Assembly (NCBI RefSeq): GCF_014770435.1
Contig: NZ_CP061739.1
Location: forward strand, 2,480,001 to 2,544,000
Length of the DNA stretch: 64,000 nt
From: Psychrobacter sp. 28M-43
GTDB taxonomy: Bacteria > Pseudomonadota > Gammaproteobacteria > Pseudomonadales > Moraxellaceae
Direction: 5' to 3'
The translations under genes and the position numbers were made by a program. The notes below the pieces were generated by a model, which had not been told where the DNA came from, did no database searches, and was given only the letters and a program-made list of their open reading frames with translations. Below, piece by piece: positions 17,129 through 27,082 of the stretch; position 1 is the first letter of the stretch; each line of letters begins with the position of its first letter.

Positions 17129-18790
17129 CTAGCGCGATAATGCATGCGCTTGCTCAATAATGTCAAACCCTGCATTAAGCTGCGCGCGCGTCGGTGTATG
17201 ACCACGGCGTAATAGCTCAGAGAAGGCGACCAGCTCTTTATCACGTCCAAGCGTACTTGCTGCACTAGCCCGTGTATCCTCGCCTTCATCATCAAAATAG
17301 TATTCGATATAATCATGCGTATCTGGCGTACCAAGTAGGATATTGTGATCTGGTGTCTCGGCATGACCGCTATAGCGTAGGCTCTTGCCATATTGCATGG
17401 TCCAAAAGAAAGGAATACGCGCCTCTAATGAGTCAACACTGTCGTCATTTAGGATTGCAGCAGCTGTGACAATGCCATGCTGCAGCGCCACGCGCCAATG
17501 CTCGATACGCATGCGACCCATTTGGTTGCTAGCTTTAGCGATATCACCTAGCGCGTAGACGCCATCGCGCAGCTGTAGATGCGCATCGACTTGCACACCA
17601 TCTGGATCGTTGACTTCGCTCAATATCTCTGTACGTGGAGATACGCCAGTACCCAATATCACGATATCGGCGTCAATATGCTCACCATTCGCCAGCGTGA
17701 CACCGCCTACATTTGAGAAAGCCTGATTATTATTATCTCCATCCTTGTCCATTTGACGGTCAACCTTAGTAATTTCATTGACGGTTGCGTCAAACACAAA
17801 ATTGATGCCCTTCTCTTCATGCAATTTAATTAAGGCGTTACTCACCGTTTCAGAGACAATATTGCCCATCACACGGCTACCTTGCCCAATCACTGTAATA
17901 GAAGCTGTCGTACCAGCTTGTGCTAATGCCGAAGCGGTCTCCATACCGATAAAACCTGTACCAATGATTACCACGCGCTGATCATGACTGGCCGCTTTAA
18001 TTAATTTGGCATCACTCATGCTACGTAGCGTATATACGCCATCTATCTCAGCACCTGTAATAGGTGGTAAGTTTGGTTTAGCGCCAGTGGCGACGACCAA
18101 GAAGTCTGCAGTTTGTCGCTCGCTGTTGCCATCATTATCCTCTATGACGACGGTCGCTTCATTGGGTAGCACTTCGCTAACCGTTTGGTTGAGGCGTAAC
18201 TCAATATTGTTATTATCCGCCCAGTCAACACCGCCCAATAGCAGCTTATCCTCGTCCATCTTACCTGCCAAAAACGCTTTGGATAATAAAGGTCGGTTGT
18301 AAGGAGCCTTATCCTCTTTACTAATCAACGTAATCTTGCCGCCATAGCCACCCTGACGCAACTGGTCGGCCGTCATAAATCCTGCACCGCCACCACCAAC
18401 GATAATAGTATGGGTGTCAGTTAATTTGTCATTTTCGACCTGCCCCGTTACCTGCCCCGTTACCTGAGCTGAGGTATCGACTGTCAAATTATCACCATCA
18501 TGAGTCAGCTCATACTGGGTCAAACCTTTTGTCGCTATCGGCTCTAATAGGGTTCCATCACGACTATCAAAAGTTGCATGATGCCAAGGACAAACTACCC
18601 GATTGCCACAGCGTAATCCATTACCCAAATCCGCACCTGCATGTGGGCACTTACCATCGAATGCACGGAACTCATCGTCATCTCGAGTGATTAAAATGAT
18701 ACTATCGTCTTCTTGCTTATATGATTTCATGCCACCGCTTGGAATATCCGCTTTACTGATGGTGACTGTGTTGATCGTTGCGTCGGTCAT
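17129..18790 (-). CDS. Rieske-domain AIF-like FAD/NAD(P)H oxidoreductase
   Basis: 553 residues. The N-terminal Rieske [2Fe-2S] domain (about 8-110) has ligands Cys48, His50, Cys67 and His70 in CPHAG and CPWHH. A pyridine-nucleotide disulphide oxidoreductase domain follows, with FAD motif VGGGGAGFMTADQ (about 130), NAD(P)H motif IGTGFIGMETASALA (about 277) and ALGDIA. The C-terminal region resembles the reductase C-terminal domain of ring-hydroxylating dioxygenase systems. This is the AIF/AIFM3 architecture: a ferredoxin fused to its reductase. The electron acceptor is unknown; no oxygenase gene lies nearby. The residues 111-128 repeat TGQVTG twice. Own terminator, so monocistronic. Confidence 0.88.
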   Translation of the reverse strand: MTDATINTVTISKADIPSGGMKSYKQEDDSIILITRDDDEFRAFDGKCPHAGADLGNGLRCGNRVVCPWHHATFDSRDGTLLEPIATKGLTQYELTHDGDNLTVDTSAQVTGQVTGQVENDKLTDTHTIIVGGGGAGFMTADQLRQGGYGGKITLISKEDKAPYNRPLLSKAFLAGKMDEDKLLLGGVDWADNNNIELRLNQTVSEVLPNEATVVIEDNDGNSERQTADFLVVATGAKPNLPPITGAEIDGVYTLRSMSDAKLIKAASHDQRVVIIGTGFIGMETASALAQAGTTASITVIGQGSRVMGNIVSETVSNALIKLHEEKGINFVFDATVNEITKVDRQMDKDGDNNNQAFSNVGGVTLANGEHIDADIVILGTGVSPRTEILSEVNDPDGVQVDAHLQLRDGVYALGDIAKASNQMGRMRIEHWRVALQHGIVTAAAILNDDSVDSLEARIPFFWTMQYGKSLRYSGHAETPDHNILLGTPDTHDYIEYYFDDEGEDTRASAASTLGRDKELVAFSELLRRGHTPTRAQLNAGFDIIEQAHALSR

Positions 18791-19033
18791 AATGCTTCCT
18801 TAACAGTTATAATGATGTCTAATGACAGCAGGTTGAAAATGACCGTAACCAACCAGACAAATTCAACTTATCCTATTGTTTTTAATATGCTATGCATTGA
18901 TAGTAGCAAGAGCGCCTCGCACACGATGTTTTTTTGTATGTTTGCTGCGTTGCAAAACGTAATTATGCAAATTTTCTTTCCGCACTCCTTTTACTTCTAA
19001 TCATCATTAATAAACAAAATAAAAGACGACCTT

Positions 19034-20329
19034 ATGACTTCTCAAGACAACCAAAACGAAATCACTATTACTTCTCAAGATAGTTTAGATAGCCAAGCTG
19101 CTACTATAAATCCAACAGCTAATGATCAAAACGTTAATGAACGAACAGCCAGTGAGCAAATTGACCTAGCTCATATGGATATCGCCGCTATTACAGATAC
19201 TGCAAATTTGCCACAGCCAAGTTTGCAGCCAATACAGCAAGCGACTTATAAAGCCAATACGACTGATTTTATCGTTAACGAGCTATTGCCATTAGATTTC
19301 ACTGGTGAAGGTGAGCATTTGTGGCTACATATCGAAAAATCAGGCATGAATACTGCTTATCTGGCGAAACTACTATCAGAGTGGGCAGACATTCCATTAC
19401 GTGATGTTGGCTACTCAGGGTTGAAAGACCGTCACGCGTTGACGACTCAGTGGTTTAGCCTTCGTATACCAAAAAAACAATTACCGCCTACTGAGTTTGC
19501 ACCAGTGGACATTGGCGAAAATGAGTCTGTCACTATCCTTGCGCAGCACTGGCACAATAAAAAACTCAATCGCGGTACGCACCGTGCCAATCAGTTTGTT
19601 ATTACTTTACGTGATATTCAGTTTGCGAGCGCTAGTGACGAAAATAACGTATCACCCGAGCAACTACTATCTGCAAAAGAGGCCGTCGAGCAGCATTTAA
19701 CGCGCATTGGTGAAAATGGCGTACCCAATTATTTTGGTCCACAGCGTTTTGGTCGTCAGGGTAATAACGTCAGAGAGGCTTTATCACTGTTTTCTCGTCC
19801 GCCGCGAGAGCCTCGCCCACAACCAAAAAAGAGCAAACGTAAGCGTGCCCCGCGCGAGCAAAATACGATGGAATTGTCTGCTGCACGTAGCTTGATATTT
19901 AATGAAATATTGGCAGCGCGAGTACGTGATAGTAGCTGGAACACCGGCCTAGCAGGCGAAGTATTTAATTTAGATGGTTCAGGATCGATATTCACTAGTG
20001 AGACACTAGATGATACGTTGCATGCTCGTATTGATAGTGGCGATATTCACCCAACTGCTGTGCTATGGGGCACGGGTAATGATAAAGTTACCGGTAGCGC
20101 TGCAGATTTAGAGACCGAGGTAGTACAACACAGCCCACTACTTATGCAATTGGCAACTGGATTAGAGCAGCGTGATATTAAGGCGCAAAGACGAGCGCTA
20201 CGCCTGCCGATTGAGGCGTTAAGTTGGGAGTGGTCGGACGATCAGACGCTAGTATTAAACTTTACTTTGACGACAGGTAGCTTTGCCACAAGTGTGCTCG
20301 CAAGCTTGGTGCAGCAATTAGCGTCCTGA
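19034..20329 (+). CDS. truD: tRNA pseudouridine(13) synthase TruD
   Basis: Makes pseudouridine 13 in several tRNAs. It has 431 residues, longer than the E. coli enzyme (about 350). The extra is a low-complexity polar N-terminus (1-65) and a basic Pro/Arg/Lys stretch (about 258-276, beginning RPPREPRPQPKK). The catalytic core is clear: GYSGLKDRHALT with nucleophile Asp132, then the TruD-type RGTHRANQF and NYFGPQRFGRQGNN. Some starts inside the leader are possible, but no better ribosome site was found. A perfect 13-bp inverted repeat lies after the stop, between it and the convergent GGDEF gene. Confidence 0.95.
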   Translation: MTSQDNQNEITITSQDSLDSQAATINPTANDQNVNERTASEQIDLAHMDIAAITDTANLPQPSLQPIQQATYKANTTDFIVNELLPLDFTGEGEHLWLHIEKSGMNTAYLAKLLSEWADIPLRDVGYSGLKDRHALTTQWFSLRIPKKQLPPTEFAPVDIGENESVTILAQHWHNKKLNRGTHRANQFVITLRDIQFASASDENNVSPEQLLSAKEAVEQHLTRIGENGVPNYFGPQRFGRQGNNVREALSLFSRPPREPRPQPKKSKRKRAPREQNTMELSAARSLIFNEILAARVRDSSWNTGLAGEVFNLDGSGSIFTSETLDDTLHARIDSGDIHPTAVLWGTGNDKVTGSAADLETEVVQHSPLLMQLATGLEQRDIKAQRRALRLPIEALSWEWSDDQTLVLNFTLTTGSFATSVLASLVQQLAS

Positions 20330-20378
20330 TTGGATGGATTAATGAAACTGGCATCTAAATTGGACTAAGCAATAGAAT

Positions 20379-20425
20379 ATCAGCCATGCCGATAATACTT
20401 ATACAGTGTTAGCGGCATGGCTGAT
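20379..20425. terminator. Inverted repeat between convergent truD and GGDEF gene
   Basis: The perfect 13-bp arms ATCAGCCATGCCG / CGGCATGGCTGAT are separated by 21 nt. There is no strong T-run on either side, so it may be a bidirectional stop or an mRNA end-protecting hairpin rather than a classic terminator. Confidence 0.55.
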
Positions 20426-20442
20426 CGTTAATAAATTAATGG

Positions 20443-21900
20443 CTAACGGCTTTTGTAAAGCGATTGCTTACCGCCTTCTTTTTCGGCCCACATCTCATTT
20501 GCACTGACAACTTGATTGCGACCACGGTGCTTGGCTTCATATAAGGCTTTATCCGCTATGCTAATAAGTCGTTGGCAGATATCACTAGGCAGCTTTTGCA
20601 TTGAGGCGATTTTGCTTTCCGCGCGCTGAGTAGCAATTGGCTTGATAAGAGGTGACGTTCGAGCGACAGTCTTTTGCTGTGTGATCGTTTTGTAGCCTTG
20701 CGCAATACAATCTCGCTCTTCATGAGTTAAGGTATACAATCCAAAACTTGCTGTCACATTAAAATCAGCCAGACCTTCAATCTTCATGACATGCTCAGCA
20801 ATATTGAGGCGTAATTGCTCGGCAATCATCATAGCACTATCATGCTTCGTATCTGGCATTACAACCAAAAACTCTTCGCCGCCGTAGCGACTAACGATCG
20901 ACTCATCTGTTAATGACTGCGATAGCGTCTGTGAGATTTCAATTAGAACCTGATCACCTACATCGTGACCATAGTTATCGTTAATCTGTTTGAACCAATC
21001 CAAATCTAACAGCATGACGCTTAAATCTTGATATTCTCGCACAGTAGCCAAGGCATACTTCATCTTTTTCAGACCGTAGCGACGATTTTTAAGCTGGGTA
21101 AGCTCGTCCTGATTGGCATGTCGTAAGGTCTCAAACCGACTATCATCTAATACCAATAGCAAAGCACGGAACATATAAACGATAAAAATCGCTTTTGGCA
21201 GCGCTAAATATAAATGCGTCGACCGCCAAAAAAATGCGGATGAGCGCTGTAGCTCGTTGATACTATCCCAATTTAAGACGTTGTTCTCAAAAGCCAACGC
21301 AGCAACCATATTTTCAGCGGCCATAATCTCGTTATAAGTTAGATAGTTATGACTCTCAAGCATGGGATGAATAACGGTAAACTGGCGTAAATTGGGCAAA
21401 CTGATACCAAAGTAAGGTGACATGATCGCTAATAGCATCAAGATAATATGCAGCCAAAACATACGCCAAGCATAGCGGCGCCTGATCAACATCATACCTA
21501 GCATAGCAGCGCCGACGAGCGACACGCCTGCAAACAGACTGCTGTACCCTATCATCACAATAACAGTAGAAATGTAGGCGGTGTAAACCAAAACCAAAGC
21601 TATCTGCCATCGACTTAAAACAATTTCATTGTCATTGCTCGAATGAAATAAGCCTTTGACCATGCATAAAAAGAACAGTCCAACAAAGCTAATCCCAAGC
21701 CATAATGGATATAAATAATGTATGTTCACATAGGTGTTTAACGCATCCTGCTGCCACCAGACATACAAGCACCAGAACCAATGCAATGACACTTCTAACA
21801 CGATAAATAAGGCCATCAGCGATGTTCGGTCAGCAGCCTGCCACTCAAAAATCATTTGAGAGATTTTGTTGTAACCTAGATGGGATATCGATACAGCCAT
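20443..21900 (-). CDS. Membrane-bound diguanylate cyclase (GGDEF)
   Basis: Makes the second messenger cyclic-di-GMP. It has 485 residues. About seven hydrophobic segments cover residues 25-250, a sensor-type membrane domain with a periplasmic insert. The GGDEF domain follows, from DELTQLKNRRYGLKK (about 265) to the C-terminus. The active loop is RYGGEEF (GGEEF, 340-344). The substrate-binding DLDWFKQINDNYGHDVGD motif is intact. No RxxD inhibitory site is visible upstream of GGEEF, and a polar 45-residue insert (about 398-440) interrupts the domain before KALYEAKHRGRNQV. No EAL domain. Start context is weak. Confidence 0.9.
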   Translation of the reverse strand: MAVSISHLGYNKISQMIFEWQAADRTSLMALFIVLEVSLHWFWCLYVWWQQDALNTYVNIHYLYPLWLGISFVGLFFLCMVKGLFHSSNDNEIVLSRWQIALVLVYTAYISTVIVMIGYSSLFAGVSLVGAAMLGMMLIRRRYAWRMFWLHIILMLLAIMSPYFGISLPNLRQFTVIHPMLESHNYLTYNEIMAAENMVAALAFENNVLNWDSINELQRSSAFFWRSTHLYLALPKAIFIVYMFRALLLVLDDSRFETLRHANQDELTQLKNRRYGLKKMKYALATVREYQDLSVMLLDLDWFKQINDNYGHDVGDQVLIEISQTLSQSLTDESIVSRYGGEEFLVVMPDTKHDSAMMIAEQLRLNIAEHVMKIEGLADFNVTASFGLYTLTHEERDCIAQGYKTITQQKTVARTSPLIKPIATQRAESKIASMQKLPSDICQRLISIADKALYEAKHRGRNQVVSANEMWAEKEGGKQSLYKSR

Positions 21901-22193
21901 AGAAGGGCTACCGCAGAGAGTATAAATACATTAAAAGGTATAAATGCGTTGAATATATAAGTGCTAAAACCAAAGCCAAATCATATTATCCGCTCTGAAA
22001 TTTTCATATCAAGTGTTACAAGTTCTTGCCTTATTATCAATCTATTTTACGCATTTATTTCCCAATAATTTCTCTATGAATGCAATTTTGTTTACTTACC
22101 CATTCTTAGCCTTATTCATCATGATAAATAAGGCCCTATCGCTACTGAAAATAACCTTATTAGAAGTAACTGTAACAAGGTAAATCCTATTCA

Positions 22194-23075
22194 CTAAGCA
22201 AGCGTTGCAAAAGATTCCCAAACTCCTTGCTGATCATTATTTAAAGTAGGAACATCGCCCAAACGTCGCCAAGGCATGTTACTACCATGAAAGTCACTAC
22301 CAATAGATGCCGCAAGACCATGCTCAGCAATGCTACGGTCGACCATTCTGCGAGTACTAATTGGCTCACTAGTGGCTGGTAGTTCACAAGCATCTCCGCC
22401 AAGCTGCGCAAACTCTTCGATCAGTTTACGCACGCGTGTCGCTGATAGTTGATATCGCGTGGGATGTGCGAGCACCGCTTTGCCGCCGCAAGCATGAATC
22501 AGCTCGATACCATGCTGCATCGTTAACGCCTCGATTGCTACATAAGCAGGTTTATTATCTGCTAGGTACTTATCAAAGGCTTTTTGAACGGTTTTGACTT
22601 CACCGCGCTCAAACAATACCTGTCCAATATGGGCGCGCCCGACTGCTTGTGGGTTGCCGCCTGCTTTATCGAGCACTGCTTGCCATAGCTCATCATAATT
22701 AATATCTAATAACTCACTCAATTTTTCAGCGATACGCTGACCACGAGTGGCTCGACTGTCTTGCAGTTGCTGCAACGTTGCATGCATTTTTTCGCGATCA
22801 GTAAAGTCCAGTCCAAGTACGTGAATAATTTTATTGGTGGATTTGTTCTTTCCGTAACCACCGCTTAACGTATGTTCACAGCTGATTTCAACACCATTAA
22901 TAATTTGCATATCGCAGGCACTGGCAGCGTCTCTTGCCTCATCAATCCCTGCCAGCGTGTCATGGTCAGTCAATGCCAATACATTGATACCCGCTGCATG
23001 GGCACACTGTATGACCTCGGTCGGTGCGTAGGTACCATCTGAACAAGTACTATGGCAATGTAAGTCAATTTTCAT
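22194..23075 (-). CDS. rnm: PHP-domain 3',5'-nucleoside bisphosphate phosphatase / 5'-exoribonuclease (YciV/RNase AM family)
   Basis: 293 residues with the PHP metal-binding signature DLHCHSTCSDGTY at the N-terminus (His6, His8), DHD in LALTDHDT, a Glu in GVEISCEH, His in VLAHPTRY and the closing SDFHGSNM. E. coli YciV (RNase AM) removes nucleotides from the 5' end of short RNAs and hydrolyses pAp-like bisphosphates. The length fits. AAGGCTCAG lies before the ATG. The divergent neighbour yciB recalls the E. coli grouping of yci genes around trp, a modest support for the name. Confidence 0.88.
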   Translation of the reverse strand: MKIDLHCHSTCSDGTYAPTEVIQCAHAAGINVLALTDHDTLAGIDEARDAASACDMQIINGVEISCEHTLSGGYGKNKSTNKIIHVLGLDFTDREKMHATLQQLQDSRATRGQRIAEKLSELLDINYDELWQAVLDKAGGNPQAVGRAHIGQVLFERGEVKTVQKAFDKYLADNKPAYVAIEALTMQHGIELIHACGGKAVLAHPTRYQLSATRVRKLIEEFAQLGGDACELPATSEPISTRRMVDRSIAEHGLAASIGSDFHGSNMPWRRLGDVPTLNNDQQGVWESFATLA

Positions 23076-23366
23076 AAGCTGAGCCTTAAAGTGTTAAATA
23101 AAATAAAAGTAGAATAAAAATTAGGTAGCAGACAGTCATTGTTACGATTATGTGCGTTGTAGTTTGTCTTGACGATTCTGTAGATTTAGCAGTTGTCGGT
23201 GCTGTATTCGTGTTTATATTTGGCCAGTGGCATGATCATCAGCCGCAATAAGAAAGTATTACTCTGTAGGTTGCGTATATCGCATGATTATCGTGTTGAT
23301 TGCTTTTTTTTGGTGCGGTAGACGTGTAAACTACCCCATACGTTTTTGTTGGATATACCCTTTGCT

Positions 23367-23918
23367 ATGAAAGCATTATTAGACTTTATTCCCTTAATTG
23401 CCTTTTTTATCGCGGCGCGTTATAACGGTATTTTAGCAGCGGCAGGGGCTTTGCTAGTCGCCACTATTATCGTTTACGCCATTCATTTTATTCGTCAAAA
23501 AGGTAAGTTTGATAAGCAGCAATGGGTTGTCCTATTATTAACGATTTTATTCTGCGGCGGCACATTACTGCTGCGTGATGATATTTATTTGCGTTGGAAG
23601 TCGCCCATTATCAATGGTATTTTTGCATTGACGCTATTCATCAGTGCCGCTATTAATAAGCCATTGATGCAGCTTGCTATGAAAGAGGTATTTACCCTGA
23701 CGCTTAGCGGCTGGAAAAAGCTGACCGTTGCTTGGGCATTGTTTTTTGCCCTAATGGCTGTACTACATTATATCACAGCGTTCACAATGTCAGATGAAGC
23801 ATGGATCAACTTTAAGACCTATGGCTGGATTCCGATTATGCTGGTGTTTGTCGTGGCTCAGTTTGCCGTGTTGAAAAAGCATCTCAACCCTGCGCTGACG
23901 GACAAAGCCACTAAATAG
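23367..23918 (+). CDS. yciB: Inner-membrane spanning protein YciB (IspZ / septation protein A)
   Basis: 183 residues with five or six membrane helices. The family pattern starts MKALLDFIPLIAFFIAARYNG, later WKSPIINGIFALTL and SGWKKLTVAWALFFALMAVLHY. YciB takes part in envelope synthesis and cell-division contacts; Shigella ispZ is needed for intracellular septation. The open frame starts at a TTG at 23346, but the ATG at 23367 fits the family start better. The neighbour yciI after 94 bp repeats the common yciB-yciI pairing and suggests a joint unit. Confidence 0.93.
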   Translation: MKALLDFIPLIAFFIAARYNGILAAAGALLVATIIVYAIHFIRQKGKFDKQQWVVLLLTILFCGGTLLLRDDIYLRWKSPIINGIFALTLFISAAINKPLMQLAMKEVFTLTLSGWKKLTVAWALFFALMAVLHYITAFTMSDEAWINFKTYGWIPIMLVFVVAQFAVLKKHLNPALTDKATK

Positions 23919-24012
23919 TTTCTGTTGCCTTGTCATAGCAGCAATCACTTTGTCGCTATGATCTTTATACTAAGCTCATTACTACTTTTTTATTATTCAC
24001 TAAGGAAGTCTC

Positions 24013-24339
24013 ATGTCTTTATTTGCCATCATTGGTCATGACGTGGCTAATAGCAGTGCACAACGTCTGATCACTCGTACTGAACATATTGAACGCTTAA
24101 AAGCGCTACACCAAGAGGGACGCCTCGTTATCGCAGGTCCAACGCCTATCGAGCATGGAAAAAGTGATATGTCTGGCAGCTTAATCATTGCAGACTTTGA
24201 CTCTATCGAAGCGGCTCAAGCATGGGCAAACGATGAGCCTTACTTACGTGATGGCGTGTATAGTCATGTCGATATCAAACCATTTATTCAAGCATTGCCA
24301 GCACCAACTGATAGCAACAATCAAGTAGCTGCATCGTGA
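24013..24339 (+). CDS. yciI: YciI-family protein
   Basis: 108 residues with the ferredoxin-like YCII fold. The start is MSLFAIIGHDVANSSAQRLITR. The typical core HIERLKALHQEGRLVIAGP follows, then ADFDSIEAAQAWANDEPYL and the active-site-like His in the YSHVDIKPF end. Family members are putative dehydrochlorinase-type enzymes, but the reaction of E. coli YciI is unknown. AAGGAAG before the ATG. It overlaps the next gene by four bases. Confidence 0.9.
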   Translation: MSLFAIIGHDVANSSAQRLITRTEHIERLKALHQEGRLVIAGPTPIEHGKSDMSGSLIIADFDSIEAAQAWANDEPYLRDGVYSHVDIKPFIQALPAPTDSNNQVAAS

Positions 24340-24785
24340 TTCAGAGAGTCTCTTTTTCACCTACCCGTTTCTACAAAAGTGCCCTGATTGGTCTTATGTT
24401 AGTGATAGCTGTTTCGGCGCAGGCTGCACCCACTGCGCCCATAACACCTGCTGTCGATGCAACCGATCCGACAGCAGTGCTGCCGTTGACTGGGCCAGTA
24501 GCGGCGCGCGCTTTACCAACGAAAAACTCAGCGCTAGATATCAATGATACCTTGGCGGCACAGTTGCAACCATCTACTAAAGCATTGTCAGCTGCCAATC
24601 AAGAACTGCTCAGCCGTAATGCACAGCTGCAGCGCCAAGTGAACGACTTGCAGACCCAAGTAAATGTCTTGGTTTACGAAAGTAAAGGACAATTGTTTCT
24701 ATACGGTGCGTTTACCGTTTTGATCAGTCTATTAGTCGGTATTTTTGTCTCGTGGTTAGTATTTGTCCGTCGTGAGCGCTGGTAG
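24336..24785 (+). CDS. Exported coiled-coil protein with C-terminal membrane anchor, unknown
   Basis: 149 residues, GTG start overlapping the yciI stop (GTGA), so co-translated with it. A signal peptide runs to SAQAA (about residue 30), followed by a Pro/Ala/Thr-rich linker. A short coiled coil (AANQELLSRNAQLQRQVNDL, about 85-110) leads to a single membrane helix near the C-terminus and RRERW. It resembles small periplasmic spacer or SH3-associated anchor proteins in layout, but I cannot assign a family. Confidence 0.68.
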   Translation: MIQRVSFSPTRFYKSALIGLMLVIAVSAQAAPTAPITPAVDATDPTAVLPLTGPVAARALPTKNSALDINDTLAAQLQPSTKALSAANQELLSRNAQLQRQVNDLQTQVNVLVYESKGQLFLYGAFTVLISLLVGIFVSWLVFVRRERW

Positions 24786-24909
24786 TGTAAGCTTTGCTAG
24801 CACTGACTTGCATTACTCTACTTCGCTACGTCTAACCAAATGTCGATATCATTGATCCGTCACTGCTGACCGTTTAGCTACCGTTCCTGATATTCCTAAG
24901 AAGTGCCTC

Positions 24910-26976
24910 ATGTCTACCGCTAATCATCAAAACTCTGAACACTTAAACGTTATCACGCCTGCCAAGATTGACTGGCAAACGGATGATACCGGCAATATGG
25001 TGCCAGTATCAGGTGAGTTTGGGGATGTGTATTTTTCTCATGCAGATGGTTTGGCAGAGACGCGTCACGTGTTTCTAGAGCACAATCAGTTACCAGAGCG
25101 TTTGGCACACCTTGCACCAAAGCAATGCTTTACGATTGCTGAGCTAGGCTTCGGAACTGGGCTTAATCTACTAGCGACGTGGCAATTGTGGCGACAATTA
25201 CGTGAAACCAACCCACAGCTAGCAACGGCTCGTTTACACTTTATTACTACTGAAAAGTTCCCTATACCGCTAGCAGATCTGACGCAGATACTTGCGCTAT
25301 GGGGTGAGCGTGCGCCTGAGCTAATGGCATTTATTAAGCCACTTTTGGCTGCATATCCGCCCCTAATTGCAGGCTGTCATCGTTTAAGTTTTTCTCATGA
25401 TAACTTAACTGTCGATATGTGGCTTGGTGATGCAGCAGAAAGTCTAAGCAAACTGGTATTAGACCATTCTAACCAGCATACGCCTTGTATTGATGCTTGG
25501 TTTTTGGATGGTTTTGCGCCCTCTTGCAACAGTACGTTGTGGGCTGACAGTATCTTTGCACAAATGCAGCGCCTATCACGCCCTCATACGACTGCCGCTA
25601 CTTACAGCTGTGCAGGTATCGCCAAGCGTGGACTAAGAGAGCATGGCTTTCAAATTAAGAAAGTCAGAGGTTTTGGTCGAAAGCGAGAAATGCTAACGGC
25701 CATTATGATCGATATAGAAAGTAGTGACCTTACTAGCGATAATAAAAGTTGTGATAATAAAAGCCACGATGCAAAGCAGAAAACAACTTACAGCACATTC
25801 GATAATACTGTCGTCATTGGTGCAGGTGTATCAGGGTTGCTCACAGCTTGGTCGCTTGCCAATCGTGGTATTACCGTCACCTTATTAGATAAATTAGCGC
25901 CCTTGGCAGGTGCATCAGGCAATCCTAGAGCGTTACTTGCGCCCAAAATGACGCCGATTCACCATGTTGACGAGCATCTGCATACTATAGGTTATCTCCA
26001 TAGCAGCAGGCTATATCGAGACCTTAATCAAATAGCTGTACAGCTTAATACAGCACCGGTACTTGAACTGACTGGCGCCCTTGATTTACTCATAAAAGCC
26101 AATATCGGTACGGAACAAATTGCCGACTATCCTGACGAGATGGCGACCACCCTATCGCATGAGCAAGCACAGGTTACTAGTGGCCTAAAAGAGCAGAACT
26201 TATCAGAGAACTTGTACTTACCTCAGTCTGGTCTGGTCAACCCGCAAGCATTAAAAGACATCATACTGACTCATCCACTCATTCGCTTTCAGCAATTAGA
26301 AGTGAATAAAATCAACGAGATTGAGCAGCAGGTTCGTATCGAAGGTATTGATGGAAACCGTAATAATGTCACTGTGACTGCTGATAATATCGTCATTTGC
26401 GCGGCTTTTGAAAGTCATCAATTGGATCAGCGTATTTTTGATTGCCGTAAAATTCGTGGGCAGCTGTCTTGGTTTACGCCAACCCCTGAGCAGTACGCTA
26501 AGCTGCCTAAAATACCACTCAAATATAGTGGTTACTGTACGCCATTCACTGCCCAAGCAGATGACGGACAATTAAACGATTTTACAGAGTGCAGCCCTCA
26601 GTTTCTACTAGGGGCAAGCTTTATACGTAATGATACGGACACTGATATACGTGACGAGGAACATCAAATTAGTCGTGATAAGCTCATTACCGCCATTCCT
26701 GAAATGGCATCTGTCATTCCGGCAGATACGAGTCTATGGCAGGGACGAGCTGGCATTCGCACCCAAACGCCTGATTACCATCCTATCATTGGACAATTGG
26801 CAAACAGTCAGCGGATATGGACAATGAGTGCGATGGGCGCAAAGGGTTATGCATTAGCACCTATTTGTGCTGAAGCATTAGCAGATATGATGCTAGGGTC
26901 ATTTGCACCACTGTCAGAGGCAATGCTCGCACGCCTATCACCCAATCGTACACGTTTACAGACGCCGCTTGTTTAA
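24910..26976 (+). CDS. mnmC: Bifunctional tRNA wobble-uridine enzyme MnmC
   Basis: Completes 5-methylaminomethyl-2-thiouridine at tRNA wobble position 34. The FAD-dependent C-terminal half removes carboxymethyl and the N-terminal half methylates the amine. It has 688 residues. The methyltransferase part shows [15 protein letters not shown] (about 77-91) and [18 protein letters not shown] linker (about 275-298) leads to the oxidase with FAD motif [13 protein letters not shown] (about 302), [13 protein letters not shown] and a C-terminal [23 protein letters not shown] before the ATG. No neighbours of the same pathway except truD and trmB as other tRNA modifiers. Confidence 0.96.
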   Translation: MSTANHQNSEHLNVITPAKIDWQTDDTGNMVPVSGEFGDVYFSHADGLAETRHVFLEHNQLPERLAHLAPKQCFTIAELGFGTGLNLLATWQLWRQLRETNPQLATARLHFITTEKFPIPLADLTQILALWGERAPELMAFIKPLLAAYPPLIAGCHRLSFSHDNLTVDMWLGDAAESLSKLVLDHSNQHTPCIDAWFLDGFAPSCNSTLWADSIFAQMQRLSRPHTTAATYSCAGIAKRGLREHGFQIKKVRGFGRKREMLTAIMIDIESSDLTSDNKSCDNKSHDAKQKTTYSTFDNTVVIGAGVSGLLTAWSLANRGITVTLLDKLAPLAGASGNPRALLAPKMTPIHHVDEHLHTIGYLHSSRLYRDLNQIAVQLNTAPVLELTGALDLLIKANIGTEQIADYPDEMATTLSHEQAQVTSGLKEQNLSENLYLPQSGLVNPQALKDIILTHPLIRFQQLEVNKINEIEQQVRIEGIDGNRNNVTVTADNIVICAAFESHQLDQRIFDCRKIRGQLSWFTPTPEQYAKLPKIPLKYSGYCTPFTAQADDGQLNDFTECSPQFLLGASFIRNDTDTDIRDEEHQISRDKLITAIPEMASVIPADTSLWQGRAGIRTQTPDYHPIIGQLANSQRIWTMSAMGAKGYALAPICAEALADMMLGSFAPLSEAMLARLSPNRTRLQTPLV

Positions 26977-27082
26977 TATTGTGGAAATTAGTTCTCGTGT
27001 AAATAACAACAATGCCCTCTACGGTTTATTCTGTCTTATGATATCTTAATTTGATGTCGACTCTAATAATGAGATATACCCT

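Noticed and set aside
18812..19000. 62-codon frame between the flavoprotein and truD
   Set aside because: Low-complexity, Phe/Met/Cys-rich, no ribosome site, and it lies in the promoter region of two divergent genes.
20379..20425. IS terminal inverted repeats
   Set aside because: The arms are 21 bp apart with no gene between them; they form a hairpin between convergent genes.
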